Positions 26,361 to 34,769 of a stretch of DNA of 64,000 nt are shown piece by piece (position 1 is the first letter of the stretch; each line of letters begins with the position of its first letter). The stretch comes from Natronorubrum bangense. Lineage in GTDB: Archaea; Halobacteriota; Halobacteria; Halobacteriales; Natrialbaceae. The translations under genes were made by a program, and so were the position numbers. The stretch lies in NCBI RefSeq assembly GCF_004799645.1, contig NZ_CP031306.1, positions 620,001 through 684,000 of the forward strand, written 5' to 3'. Under the pieces are notes generated by a model. It saw only the letters and a program-made list of their open reading frames with translations, was not told where the DNA came from and searched no databases.

Positions 26361-26501
26361 ATGAGTTCCGAAGGCGTTCACGTTGATTCGATGCTACCGC
26401 CGAGTCAGACGGTCTGCGACCACTGTCAATGTTACTACCGGTCCAGATCGCTCTACCACTCGAGAAATGCGCGCTCCAACAGTGATTTTGTGCGCCGGTG
26501 A
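26361..26501 (+). CDS. Tiny ORF with CxxC, doubtful
   Basis: 46 aa, with VCDHCQCYYRSRSLYHSRN in the middle, suggestive of half a zinc finger. Its stop falls in the loop of the hairpin at 26490-26516. It may be a 3'-truncated member of a zinc-protein family or chance. Confidence 0.3.
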   Translation: MSSEGVHVDSMLPPSQTVCDHCQCYYRSRSLYHSRNARSNSDFVRR

Positions 26502-26516
26502 TGGGTGCCGGCGCAC
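26490..26516 (+). promoter_or_regulatory. T-tract hairpin motif, copy F
   Basis: GATTTT followed by a perfect 9-bp stem GTGCGCCGG/CCGGCGCAC with loop TGATGGGTG, 54 nt before the start at 26570. It is the longest stem of the set. Confidence 0.45.
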
Positions 26517-26569
26517 TGAGCAGAAACAGACGAACACTGACCAAGGTGTCGGCGAACTAAGGTGAGGAA

Positions 26570-27070
26570 ATGCATATGATCATCTACGCACTGGTAGAGG
26601 CATCGACAGCAGAAGAGGTACTGTCAACCGGGAAGACAGTGTTCGACCGACTGGTTGGCGCGGAGCCGGATTCTTGTGCAGTGTTCGACTACTACGTCAC
26701 CTTCGACGACGAGGACACGACAGTGGCTGGAAAAGCACGGTGGGGTGACCTGCCGACGGCTGCGCCCATCACATCAGAAGAAGGCGAGGACCTCCTCGAG
26801 CGGGCCTGGGAGACCACCAAGAAAGAGTTCCAGCGCAATCTGGATCGGGTGAAGCAAGCACTCGAGGAGCACAGCGACGACGAAATCATGCGCGATGCGG
26901 GCCTTGCCCGTCACGCCTTCAAGCGGGTCGGTGCCTCCCAAGGCCCGTCGATCTGCTTGTACGATCAACATGCAACTGGGATCCGTCATCGCGGACACCT
27001 CGATCGACTCCTCGAGCAAAAGGTTGAGAACAAGACGTGCTGGATCGTGCCGGCAGACGTCCATTTCTGA
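26570..27070 (+). CDS. Plasmid-type hypothetical protein, paralogue of the 24688 central domain
   Basis: 166 aa. Shares the LVEAST start, the LPTAAPITSEEGEDLLERA block and the YDQHATGIRHRGHLDRLLE and CWIVPA blocks with the protein at 24688-25578, but lacks both zinc ribbons and has an extra acidic helix (~85-115). ATG 26576 (two codons in) is an alternative start. Function unknown. The next gene starts 6 nt after its stop, so they are likely co-transcribed. Confidence 0.65.
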   Translation: MHMIIYALVEASTAEEVLSTGKTVFDRLVGAEPDSCAVFDYYVTFDDEDTTVAGKARWGDLPTAAPITSEEGEDLLERAWETTKKEFQRNLDRVKQALEEHSDDEIMRDAGLARHAFKRVGASQGPSICLYDQHATGIRHRGHLDRLLEQKVENKTCWIVPADVHF

Positions 27071-27076
27071 GTGACC

Positions 27077-27442
27077 ATGCCACGAATCACTAATTGGACA
27101 CGAGAGAGTCGAACACCCACGCTAGCATATCGAAACACAGAGACTGGAGCTCGAGCCGTTCTGCATCGTGCGCCGGATTCCTACGCGTACAAGTGGCGAG
27201 CAGCGATCCTCGTCGACGGCTATCCCGTCTGGTCTCGAGGCTTCGAGACCAAAGAAGCGACCAGCGTTCGGGATGCACTTCGGGACCGACCAGCCCCCGA
27301 ACTCTCGTGTCCAGAGTGTCCAAACGACGACGTCATCGTCAGCCAGAAATCTGCCGCTGGTGCGAAGGTTAAGCGATGGTTCGACTGTCCTGACTGTGGC
27401 TACGAAGCGCCCTCGCAGATCGTCTACGGCGCAGAACGCTAG
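27077..27442 (+). CDS. Haloarchaeal plasmid-type zinc-ribbon protein (DUF7568-like)
   Basis: 121 aa from ATG 27077. ITNWTRESRTPTLAYRNTET, then AYKWRAAILVDGYPVWSRG, then a C-terminal zinc ribbon SCPECPNDDVIVSQK...FDCPDCGYE. The arrangement is strongly conserved in haloarchaeal plasmids; I remember it as DUF7568. Forms an operon with the 26570 gene. Confidence 0.68.
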   Translation: MPRITNWTRESRTPTLAYRNTETGARAVLHRAPDSYAYKWRAAILVDGYPVWSRGFETKEATSVRDALRDRPAPELSCPECPNDDVIVSQKSAAGAKVKRWFDCPDCGYEAPSQIVYGAER

Positions 27443-27629
27443 CAGCAGGTGAGAACCATGAGTCATCTACAGAAGTGCAAGACAGACTACCTCGGGGCTC
27501 GACCTCGAGTGATGCGTGAAATACTATGGGTTCAAGACACGAGGCCCTCGCCTTGTTCAGCCTAGAGAAAACGGTATCTGACTGTGCGAAAGGTATAATT
27601 GTCTGAGCAGGGAATTTAGAAGTAGGAAG

Positions 27630-27752
27630 ATGGCTCTGAAGGACATTCCCACTGTAGATGAACTGGCCGAAACAACTGGCCAGTCTAAGGAACAACTTCT
27701 GAAGGACCGCGAGGCAGCAGTGAAGATGTCGAGCGACTCCGAAGACGAGTAG
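27630..27752 (+). CDS. Small acidic hypothetical protein
   Basis: 40 aa: LKDIPTVDELAETTGQSKEQ followed by LLKDREAAVKM and an acidic end. A single helix-turn-helix-like segment. It stops 11 nt before the next gene, with which it may be co-transcribed. Confidence 0.4.
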   Translation: MALKDIPTVDELAETTGQSKEQLLKDREAAVKMSSDSEDE

Positions 27753-27763
27753 CGGTAGATCGA

Positions 27764-28426
27764 ATGAGCAACTGTGGTTCTAGAAATACGGTAGACCAGT
27801 TACTTGGTCATACAAAAGGGCCGGCAAACCCGGTTACTGATCGTGATTTAGCGCGAGCGCGGTCATCAGCCTATATTGTTCACGGAAACTTTCACGAGCT
27901 GGCTCAAATGTGTGACAACATTTCAACCACGGGAACGATCGTCGTTGAGCAAGGAGTTGACGAAACAGATGTAGAGAATGAGGTCTACCGACGAGTACAC
28001 AATTATGTTTCTTCGTTGTACTCCTATAACGAACAGATTCGATCGATCCTAAATAAACGCTTGAAGCAGCATATCAGGAAGGGGCGTTTCCTCCCAGCAC
28101 GAGATGACAAGGCTGCACCAGAGTATGCTCGCCGGGGTACGTTTCTCTGGGGACTACGGAATGATTTCCAACATGGCGACTACTGGTGCCTCAAGGTCAA
28201 ATCTGAGGGGACACAAGATGGAAGTGATTACTATCAATTGTCCTTCCAGAAACAAGACTTTGAAGCAACGCCAAAAGGCGATCTCGATAGCGCTGGCGAC
28301 TACTTAGCGCATGCTCCGGATGGGGATCAACGATATCCACTTCCGTACATCGGTAGCTTTCATCGGAACTTATTCAGCGAATTCGAGAATGCGTTCGAAG
28401 AGTGGTGTAACAAAAACCGAGCCTGA
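27764..28426 (+). CDS. Hypothetical protein, possibly HEPN-like
   Basis: 220 aa. Helical N-terminal half (EVYRRVHNYVSSLYSYNEQI) and a conserved-looking WGLRNDFQHGDYW at ~127-139, where R-N-D-x-x-x-H resembles the RxxxxxH motif of HEPN ribonucleases. With the small 40-aa gene directly upstream, it could be a toxin-antitoxin pair, but this is speculative. No family recognised. Confidence 0.5.
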   Translation: MSNCGSRNTVDQLLGHTKGPANPVTDRDLARARSSAYIVHGNFHELAQMCDNISTTGTIVVEQGVDETDVENEVYRRVHNYVSSLYSYNEQIRSILNKRLKQHIRKGRFLPARDDKAAPEYARRGTFLWGLRNDFQHGDYWCLKVKSEGTQDGSDYYQLSFQKQDFEATPKGDLDSAGDYLAHAPDGDQRYPLPYIGSFHRNLFSEFENAFEEWCNKNRA

Positions 28427-28444
28427 GTTTGCAACTCGTTTTTC

Positions 28445-28468
28445 GTGCCTCGACAGGGGTAGAGGCAC
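28445..28468 (+). promoter_or_regulatory. T-tract hairpin motif, copy A (best example)
   Basis: GTTTTTC followed by a perfect 7-bp stem GTGCCTC/GAGGCAC with loop GACAGGGGTA. It ends 6 nt before the start at 28475. Confidence 0.5.
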
Positions 28469-28474
28469 CATCCA

Positions 28475-28699
28475 ATGAGTAACACTCCAGAGCACTCCCA
28501 CGACTCGAGCGATCTCTCACCAGCACAGCGCCTCGAGCCACCGAATCCGCGACTCGTCGACGCCAGTATCGAGACGATATACGATATGGATACGTTGCGG
28601 GCCTGCGTTGCCTACGAAAATCAGCACCAACAACGTGTCCCGATTCTTCGTCAACTCGAGGAGAGAGCTATTGAACTCCGCGCACAGGATGATGACTAA
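28475..28699 (+). CDS. Small hypothetical protein of plasmid type
   Basis: 74 aa: a disordered N-terminus (about 30 residues with LEPPNPRLVDA), then a helical hairpin (DTLRACVAYENQHQQRVPIL, RQLEERAIELRAQ). The position right after the hairpin motif and the repeated CAYE helix suggest a real conserved gene. Function unknown. Confidence 0.5.
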   Translation: MSNTPEHSHDSSDLSPAQRLEPPNPRLVDASIETIYDMDTLRACVAYENQHQQRVPILRQLEERAIELRAQDDD

Positions 28700-28741
28700 T
28701 CTGGCACGTCCGCTGACAGATTGCAGGACTCCGAGAGGGAT

Positions 28742-29719
28742 TCAACGGTCGTCATTGTACTCCGTCCCTGCACGGAAGCTTGTGAGGTCGTCAATACGGT
28801 CTTCGAGTGCTTCGATTTCCTGTTGCAGTTCCTCGGCTTCTGTTTCCTCACTGGTAGCAAGTCGATCCTTCAAGCCCTGGAGGCGTGACTCTTTGACGTC
28901 GTCGTCGACATCTGCCTTGCGAACGTATTCGCTCTCATAGATTTCGTAGACATCGGACTCGGTGAGCGTCGTCACCTCGAGTGCTTCGTCGACCTTCTGG
29001 CGATCAACACTCATGACGCGCTCGCGGTCGATCCCTTCTGCCTCGAGCAGGGAGATGACTTCTTCGTCGTCTTTGAGCGAGCGGTTGCGACGATTCGTGC
29101 GCTGGACCGAACCGTACTGACCGGCAACAGGACGGTCGTGATGAAGCCGGGAGAGAAGCACATCGGCGACTTCCTGGCGAAAGTCGTTGGCGTCACGCTG
29201 GACATCTGACAGCAGCGTATAGAGATTTACGAGGGTGGCTGTCTCCAAGTCGGGTAGGTCGGTTACGTTGTGGCGCTCGAGTGCATCGATCAGCAGCAGG
29301 CCATCCGAGTAGACATCGAGTCCCTCTGGTTCGGTGCGGTCGTCGTCATCAGGTTCGTGTGCCGTGTCGGCCAGTTGGGTCGTCGTCGGCCCGTCTGTCT
29401 CGGCAATCACACCCGCGTCTTCGTCAATCTCGAACCGAGGATGGACACTCAACACCGCTGGATACGGGTCGGCATCTGGCGGGAGCCGGTCGAGATTGAA
29501 CCCATCGTGGGCGGTCTGTATCTGATGGTAGAGTGTCTCGAACTGCTCACGTTGGAGCGGACGCTTCTCGGTGGACTCGTCAAACTGGACGATAACGCGG
29601 TGTTCCTGGACATCTGTGATGTGGATGCGAGAGTGCGACAACGGTGTGATCAGTGTCGCGTCCGCCGGCAACTCATCAAGATGCTCGAGAAGCGTGTGCC
29701 AACTGACGCTGAATGGCAT
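28742..29719 (-). CDS. Hypothetical protein with C-terminal coiled coil
   Basis: 325 aa. The N-terminal ~80 residues form a beta-rich unit (TLITPLSHSRIHITDVQEHR), the middle is helical (TLVNLYTLLSDVQRDANDF), and the C-terminus is a predicted coiled coil (EAEELQQEIEALEDRIDDL). It is the only minus-strand gene in this part of the block. Family not recognised. Confidence 0.6.
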   Translation of the reverse strand: MPFSVSWHTLLEHLDELPADATLITPLSHSRIHITDVQEHRVIVQFDESTEKRPLQREQFETLYHQIQTAHDGFNLDRLPPDADPYPAVLSVHPRFEIDEDAGVIAETDGPTTTQLADTAHEPDDDDRTEPEGLDVYSDGLLLIDALERHNVTDLPDLETATLVNLYTLLSDVQRDANDFRQEVADVLLSRLHHDRPVAGQYGSVQRTNRRNRSLKDDEEVISLLEAEGIDRERVMSVDRQKVDEALEVTTLTESDVYEIYESEYVRKADVDDDVKESRLQGLKDRLATSEETEAEELQQEIEALEDRIDDLTSFRAGTEYNDDR

Positions 29720-29879
29720 ACACGGAAGTTACGCGTCATCCCGACTAAACCTTGTTCTCGACGGACAGCAGAGAATACCTCTATCGGTTTAATCCACTAA
29801 CTTCGACGGTGAATGGGTCGGTAAATAGATCTGCGAACTGGACAATAGTTTTATGTCAAATCATCATAAATGAATAGCT

Positions 29880-30332
29880 ATGAACCGACTTCAGGCGATA
29901 TCCGATAAACTCTCTAATGAGGTCTGGAGATATGCAATTATCGTCGGCCTCGCCTCAACTCCGTTCACAATTATTCTCTATTGGCAATCGTACCCCGACT
30001 TCTCCCACCCGATCTCTCCCGTATTTTTCGCGGGTGTACTCGTTGGGTACATTTCCAACAAACAAGACATGGATACTCGTCAAATTGGGAAACGAACTGG
30101 ACTTGTCGCTGCAGTTCCGGTATTATGGCCGTTCTTTGACCTACTCGTGTTCATCTCTGGATTCAGCCAGCCGACATGGTTTAGTGGTTTTCAGGTTATG
30201 GCAATTATTCTCATGTCAATCGTCATTACTGTGGTTTCTGTTCTAATAGGAATGATTGGTGCGATACTCGGTGACTGGCTCGCTGGTAAAATGGGAAATT
30301 ATAGTCTGATGAAAGGACAATTCGCTACGTAG
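29880..30332 (+). CDS. Four-helix membrane protein (DUF5518-like)
   Basis: 150 aa with four hydrophobic segments (~18-36, 45-60, 76-95, 105-130). The layout, with a short loop after helix 2 (SNKQDMDTRQIGKRTG), resembles haloarchaeal DUF5518 membrane proteins. Function unknown. Confidence 0.5.
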   Translation: MNRLQAISDKLSNEVWRYAIIVGLASTPFTIILYWQSYPDFSHPISPVFFAGVLVGYISNKQDMDTRQIGKRTGLVAAVPVLWPFFDLLVFISGFSQPTWFSGFQVMAIILMSIVITVVSVLIGMIGAILGDWLAGKMGNYSLMKGQFAT

Positions 30333-30420
30333 CACACTATGTCCTTCGCCTGTACTGAACGCTCATTACGCATTCAGATAGGCGTGTTACCACTTCTTTG
30401 GTACACTCATATCACACCAC

Positions 30421-30470
30421 GATTCGGGTTGCTCACAGCCAGTAGTCGTTTGCTGCCAGGGCTCCGCCAA
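30421..30470 (+). repeat. Dispersed palindrome-containing repeat, diverged copy 3
   Basis: CGATTCGGGTTGCTCACAGC followed by CAGTAGTCGTTTGCTGCC and AGGGCTCCGCC aligns with the core of copies 1 and 2 at roughly three of four positions, with the palindromic centre decayed. Confidence 0.4.
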
Positions 30471-30536
30471 TTGTATTTCCGGTCAGGAAAGTCTATGTTC
30501 AATATAATTAACCCCACTACTGTCATAGGCCAGAGT

Positions 30537-30827
30537 ATGTACGACTTGACTGGCTTTCAACGCGACTTGCTCTATGCAATCGCCGGCCACGACGAGCCAC
30601 ACGGACTCGCGATCAAAGACGAACTCGAGAACTACTACGAGAAAGATATTCACGCTGGACGACTGTATCCAAACCTCGACACACTTGTCGATAAAGGACT
30701 CGTCGACAAAGGGACGGTCGATCGGCGAACAAACTACTACACACTAACACGTCGGGGTCGACGCGAGACCGAAGCGCGCCACGAGTGGGAACAACAGTAT
30801 GTTGGTGAGTTGCTCGTAGACTCGTAG
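30537..30827 (+). CDS. PadR-family transcriptional regulator
   Basis: 96 aa from ATG 30537. PadR hallmarks: DLTGFQRDLLYAIAGHDEPH, LAIKDELENYYEKDIHAGRL, YPNLDTLVDKGLVDKG and YYTLTRRGRRE. Small one-domain PadR proteins dimerise through the C-terminal helix and bind promoters. A TATA-like ATATAATTAA lies ~30 nt upstream. The target is unknown. Confidence 0.85.
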   Translation: MYDLTGFQRDLLYAIAGHDEPHGLAIKDELENYYEKDIHAGRLYPNLDTLVDKGLVDKGTVDRRTNYYTLTRRGRRETEARHEWEQQYVGELLVDS

Positions 30828-31263
30828 CCCAAATACCGTCAAGCAGATTTTCTAAGCGGTCACTCAAACTCGAGAGTCATCCCTGTGCTGTCTTACCCGA
30901 CATTTGGCTCTGGTGAATCACTAGACGGCGGCGACTTACCATGAAGAATCACGTCGCTCGAGGCGTCACGCTGGAACGATCGTGACTGCACCCTCGAGAA
31001 ATCCGGTGGTAACGAACCAAGCGACCGATCTCAGGAAGGCAGTGAGACATTACATCCCGACGCTGTATAGCGATTCACCAAAGCCCGACATTTTCACAGC
31101 CAGTAAGTCAGCACCAGTTGCCATGCTCGCTCTGAGTTTCGACATCCGCTGACTAACGAGCTTACAACTGCTCGAGTCTGGCGTGTTTTTTCCGACCCCC
31201 GAGGGGTGGAGGTCTTCTCGAGTTCAGTTCGATTCGATTCGACTCGAGAAGCAGTGATCAAAC
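30828..31263 (+). other. Intergenic region before the ArdC-like gene
   Basis: 435 bp without a supported gene. Its 3' end holds hairpin motif copy C (31194-31214) and a GATTC-rich stretch directly before ATG 31264. Confidence 0.4.
31194..31214 (+). promoter_or_regulatory. T-tract hairpin motif, copy C
   Basis: GTTTTTTCC followed by GACC/GGTC arms around CCCGAGGGGTGGA, 50 nt before ATG 31264. The CGAGGGGTGGA loop side matches copies A and B. Confidence 0.45.
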
Positions 31264-32199
31264 ATGGCTACGAGCAGCAGCACCCGGGAGACGTTCGACA
31301 ATTCGGACACCCGGCACGACGAGATGCACAGTACGATCGAAACATGGATTCAAGACCTCGTCAATGAGGTCGATACCGCCGTCTCGAGCGAGCAATTCAA
31401 ACAATGGTTAGATGTCCAGGGTCGCTTCCACGACTACTCGCACCGAAACACGCTGTTGATCAAACTCCAGTGTCCCCACGCAACGCGCGTTGCTGGCTAC
31501 CGAACGTGGCAGAACGAGTTCGATCGACACGTGAGTGAGGGTGAAAAAGCAATCTGGATCTGGGCACCGATCATCGCGAAACAGTGTCCTGAATGCGGGA
31601 ACTCGCCATCGTACCACGAACGCAGCGACTGTGAGTACAACGACACTGAGCCTGGCGAATGGAACAAGGGACTCGTTGGCTTTCGACCAGCACCAGTCTT
31701 CGATATCTCGCAGACAAAAGGCGAACCACTTCCAGAACTCGAGACCGAAGCGAACGGCAACGCCGGCGAATTGGTCCCGATACTCCTCGAGGCGGCGTCC
31801 GCACTCGAGGTGGCTGTCGAGGTCGTGTCTCCTCGGAAATGGTCTCACGGCAGCGCCAAGGGCGTCTGTCAGTATCGCCTGGAGAAGCAGCCACTCGTGG
31901 AAGTTCGTGATCGAGAAAACGAGGCTGATCTCGCCGTCACACTCGTTCACGAGTACGCGCACGCATTGTTGCACGGTGGCATCGATACCGAAGACGAACG
32001 GTCGAAACGCGAACTCGAGGCCGAGGCCGTTGCCTACATTGTCGGTCGATATTTCGGGCTGGACACGAGTGGGTCGGCGTTTTACCTCGCTGCGTGGGAG
32101 GGGGACGAACCAGAGACGATTCTCGATCGACTCGAGCGCATTAGTTCGACCGCTCAGGAGATCATCGACGTTGTCGACGAGGTGATAGCCGATGAGTGA
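31264..32199 (+). CDS. ArdC-like antirestriction/metalloprotease protein
   Basis: 311 aa. The N-terminal half follows the ArdC single-strand DNA-binding domain (FHDYSHRNTLLIKLQCP, GYRTWQNEFDRHVSEGEKAI) with an inserted zinc site (C108, C111, H118, C123). The C-terminal half is an ImmA/IrrE-type zinc metallopeptidase: LVHEYAHALLH (H229, E230, H233) and ELEAEAVAY with E254 as the third ligand. ArdC proteins protect incoming plasmid DNA from restriction during transfer. It overlaps the next gene by 8 nt and is preceded by a T-tract hairpin. Confidence 0.82.
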   Translation: MATSSSTRETFDNSDTRHDEMHSTIETWIQDLVNEVDTAVSSEQFKQWLDVQGRFHDYSHRNTLLIKLQCPHATRVAGYRTWQNEFDRHVSEGEKAIWIWAPIIAKQCPECGNSPSYHERSDCEYNDTEPGEWNKGLVGFRPAPVFDISQTKGEPLPELETEANGNAGELVPILLEAASALEVAVEVVSPRKWSHGSAKGVCQYRLEKQPLVEVRDRENEADLAVTLVHEYAHALLHGGIDTEDERSKRELEAEAVAYIVGRYFGLDTSGSAFYLAAWEGDEPETILDRLERISSTAQEIIDVVDEVIADE

Positions 32200-32410
32200 C
32201 GAGTCGCTTCTGCTCGAGATCGTTCATGCGCTCGAAGAGCAGGGACTCGCTCGTGACGAATACCAACTGCAGCGAGTGATCGACGTCGAAGCCCTCGAGC
32301 AACTCGTTGACTCGACAAGCCCACACACTGAACTCGAGGTTTGGTTCTCGGTTGGTGAATTCCGTATGGTCGTGACACCATCCGATGTGGCCGCAGTCAA
32401 AACTTCATAG
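32192..32410 (+). CDS. HalOD1-like output-domain protein
   Basis: 72 aa. SLLLEIVHALEEQG, then VIDVEALEQLVDS, and a final strand-turn-strand (LEVWFSVGEFRMVVTPSDV) match the HalOD1 domain seen at the end of haloarchaeal signalling proteins and as stand-alone proteins. Overlaps the ArdC-like gene by 8 nt, so they are co-translated; a regulatory link is only inferred. Confidence 0.65.
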   Translation: MSDESLLLEIVHALEEQGLARDEYQLQRVIDVEALEQLVDSTSPHTELEVWFSVGEFRMVVTPSDVAAVKTS

Positions 32411-32632
32411 AAAAGCTAAAACAGCAAGTGCTAAGCCAGCGATAGCAGAACGGATTGCGTTGAGATGGAGTGCCAGCGCTCTGAAATTTCCGTCAGCCGT
32501 AATTCAACTATTAGTTAACATTTGATAAGTGTGCGGGAATCTGGTCATTCCTCAAGTGCCACTACGGAGTGTAACATCCAGAGCGTGAGTTCATCAGAAG
32601 TTCGCTCACAGACTTTTCGTGAGGCTGGACAT

Positions 32633-34180
32633 TCAGCGTGGAGTTGGTAATCGAATCTCCATAGTGGTCCCCTTGTCGGATTCTAAGACATCGATTTTGC
32701 CGTCAGCAGTCGTCACAAGCCAGTAGCTCAACCACAGACCGAGTCCTTGCCCGTGGCCCAGCGGCGTCTCTTCGCCTGTCTCTAGGACGGCTCGCTCCGA
32801 CTCGGGAAGCCCAGGCCCATCGTCGCTCACACGAACGACAACCCAAAGGTCGGTAACCTCTACTTTGATACCGATCGTTGCATGATCACCGCCGTGTTTT
32901 GCGGCGTTGTCGATGAGTTCGAATAGGGCCGTTTCGACACGGGGGAGCGTCTCTGCGACAGCCGTCTCAGGTGCATCGACGGTTATCGATTCGTCCGGAT
33001 AGCGGTGTCTAAACTCTGAGGCAATCCGATCGACAAACGAAACGATGTCCAGCGACTCTAACTCGGCCGAAAGATTGCGGTTTTGTTCAATCTGTTGAGC
33101 CGATTCAGCCAGATTGAGTAATCGACCCGCAGCCCCGTAGATGAGGTCTGCTCGTTCAGCACTCTCTTCATCCAGTGCGTCAGAGAGCATCTCCGCGTAT
33201 CCTTGGATAACGCTCATCTCGTTTCGAACGTTGTGCCGAAGGACACGGTTGATGACGCTGATTAGCCCTTCCCGCTGGCGACGGTGGCTCGCGTCGCGGA
33301 CCATGAGTTGGACCTCGACAATATCTTCGGGCGTTCGCTCCGATTCGGGGACACTGCCATCGTAGATCGGAACGCCACGAATATCGGTATACACGATTTC
33401 CCCGGATTTCGTTTCTAACGGAAAATCACGAGCTTCGGCCGGTTCTCCGTTCAGTACCTGCGAGATCTTCTCCCATGCCCAGTCGGTCGTCTCTGCATCG
33501 GGATGTGTGATCGTGATTGATCGTTCCTCCAGTTTGGTAGGCGAATAGCCTAAGAGATCTCGGACGCTCTTTGAAGAATACGTAAATATCCCGTTCGTGT
33601 CTGTTCGGAACACCGAATCGAAACTCGACTCAACAACGGCATGATAGATTTCCTCCTGCTCGTTCAGTCGCTCTCCACGCTGTGCGAGTTGTCTTTCGTA
33701 CGTTTGTCGTTCGAGCGCCTGCCCGGAGAGTCTGCCGATGAGTTCGACGAAAAACTGTTCGGCGTCAGTAAATGACTCGTTCCGTGGATTGTCATCGGCA
33801 AAGCAGGCGGTCCCGTAGGTTTCCCCATCAACGATGACCTTTGCCCCGATGTACGCGCCAAGGTCAAACGTCTGAATGGCCGCTTCGGAAATCGCGGACG
33901 AGATGTTGGCGTCTTGGATAGCGAGCGGACTTTCCAGTTCGATGGTTCGTCGACAATAGGCTTCATCAAGCGGACAGCTCTCCCCAGATTGGATTAATCG
34001 ATGGTCCCCGACCGCCTGGAGAATCTCTTGCCTGTCGGCAGTAATATGTGTGAAAAATCCGATTGGGAGGTCAAGATACTCGGTCCCAAGTTCGAGTGCG
34101 CGCTCGATTTGTGTCTCCGTGTCTTCGATAGGAGGTGTAAAGATATCGTAGATCTGAGCCCGATATGTCGCGGCGTCCAT
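32633..34180 (-). CDS. GAF-PAS sensor histidine kinase
   Basis: 515 aa. Residues ~25-155 are a GAF domain (QEILQAVGDHRLIQSGESCP), ~178-300 a PAS domain (VVESSFDSVFRTDTNGIFTY) with PAC, and the kinase core follows: H-box with H316 (NRVLRHNVRNEMSVIQGYAE), N-box (ALFELIDNAAKHGG), and G-boxes (VSDDGPGLP, GHGQGLGLWLSYWL). No membrane helices, so it senses a cytoplasmic signal. No response regulator is adjacent; the target is unknown. Confidence 0.92.
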   Translation of the reverse strand: MDAATYRAQIYDIFTPPIEDTETQIERALELGTEYLDLPIGFFTHITADRQEILQAVGDHRLIQSGESCPLDEAYCRRTIELESPLAIQDANISSAISEAAIQTFDLGAYIGAKVIVDGETYGTACFADDNPRNESFTDAEQFFVELIGRLSGQALERQTYERQLAQRGERLNEQEEIYHAVVESSFDSVFRTDTNGIFTYSSKSVRDLLGYSPTKLEERSITITHPDAETTDWAWEKISQVLNGEPAEARDFPLETKSGEIVYTDIRGVPIYDGSVPESERTPEDIVEVQLMVRDASHRRQREGLISVINRVLRHNVRNEMSVIQGYAEMLSDALDEESAERADLIYGAAGRLLNLAESAQQIEQNRNLSAELESLDIVSFVDRIASEFRHRYPDESITVDAPETAVAETLPRVETALFELIDNAAKHGGDHATIGIKVEVTDLWVVVRVSDDGPGLPESERAVLETGEETPLGHGQGLGLWLSYWLVTTADGKIDVLESDKGTTMEIRLPTPR

Positions 34181-34205
34181 AGGTTCTCATTAATCCAACA
34201 CAGAA

Positions 34206-34769
34206 TTAAGAGTTTTGTGAGGTGTCACTCGGAACAACAGTTTCAGTAAACTCAGCCGCGGTCATCTGTTCTAGATACGATTCACTCGCATACCAGTACT
34301 CAATCTGGTCTGGGAAGCCATATTCAGGAAGTAAGGTTTCTGCGGCTCGTCCAGCAGGCTTGTCGGTTGTCAATAATACAACCTTCTCAGCTTTACCGCT
34401 ATCGAGAAGTTGAGCTGCAAGACCAACAAGTGCTGTATCCGTTTTTTCAATACCGTCTTCGGGCCGATTTGTATCATTCGCGATAAACCGTCTAGAAGCA
34501 TCCATAATTCCAGAAACGAGTGAGTTAGCGTACTCGAGTTCTTCAGCTACGAGAATCCATCCTTCCTCGATACCTTCTTGCCATGGAATCTGGCTTGAGG
34601 AATAAGACATGTCGTTCGGCTTACCACCTAATTCGAGATGCACTCGTCGAGGAATGAGCAGTTCGACATCTGCCTGTCGGACTGCACGGCGCAATCGCTG
34701 ATATTTGTCAGCGCCTGGGCCACCACACCGGACAAAAACACCAGTGTCTGCGATATATTCAATTTTCAT
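34206..34769 (-). CDS. PIN-like nuclease domain protein, putative toxin
   Basis: 187 aa. A PIN-like start (IEYIADTGVFVRCGG with D8), acidic residues in the middle (DGIEKTDTALVGLAAQLLD) and TTDKPA near the end fit the four-acidic-residue nuclease site, although members of this group are longer than VapC. Its start overlaps the HTH gene stop by 4 nt. Likely a toxin ribonuclease. Confidence 0.65.
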   Translation of the reverse strand: MKIEYIADTGVFVRCGGPGADKYQRLRRAVRQADVELLIPRRVHLELGGKPNDMSYSSSQIPWQEGIEEGWILVAEELEYANSLVSGIMDASRRFIANDTNRPEDGIEKTDTALVGLAAQLLDSGKAEKVVLLTTDKPAGRAAETLLPEYGFPDQIEYWYASESYLEQMTAAEFTETVVPSDTSQNS

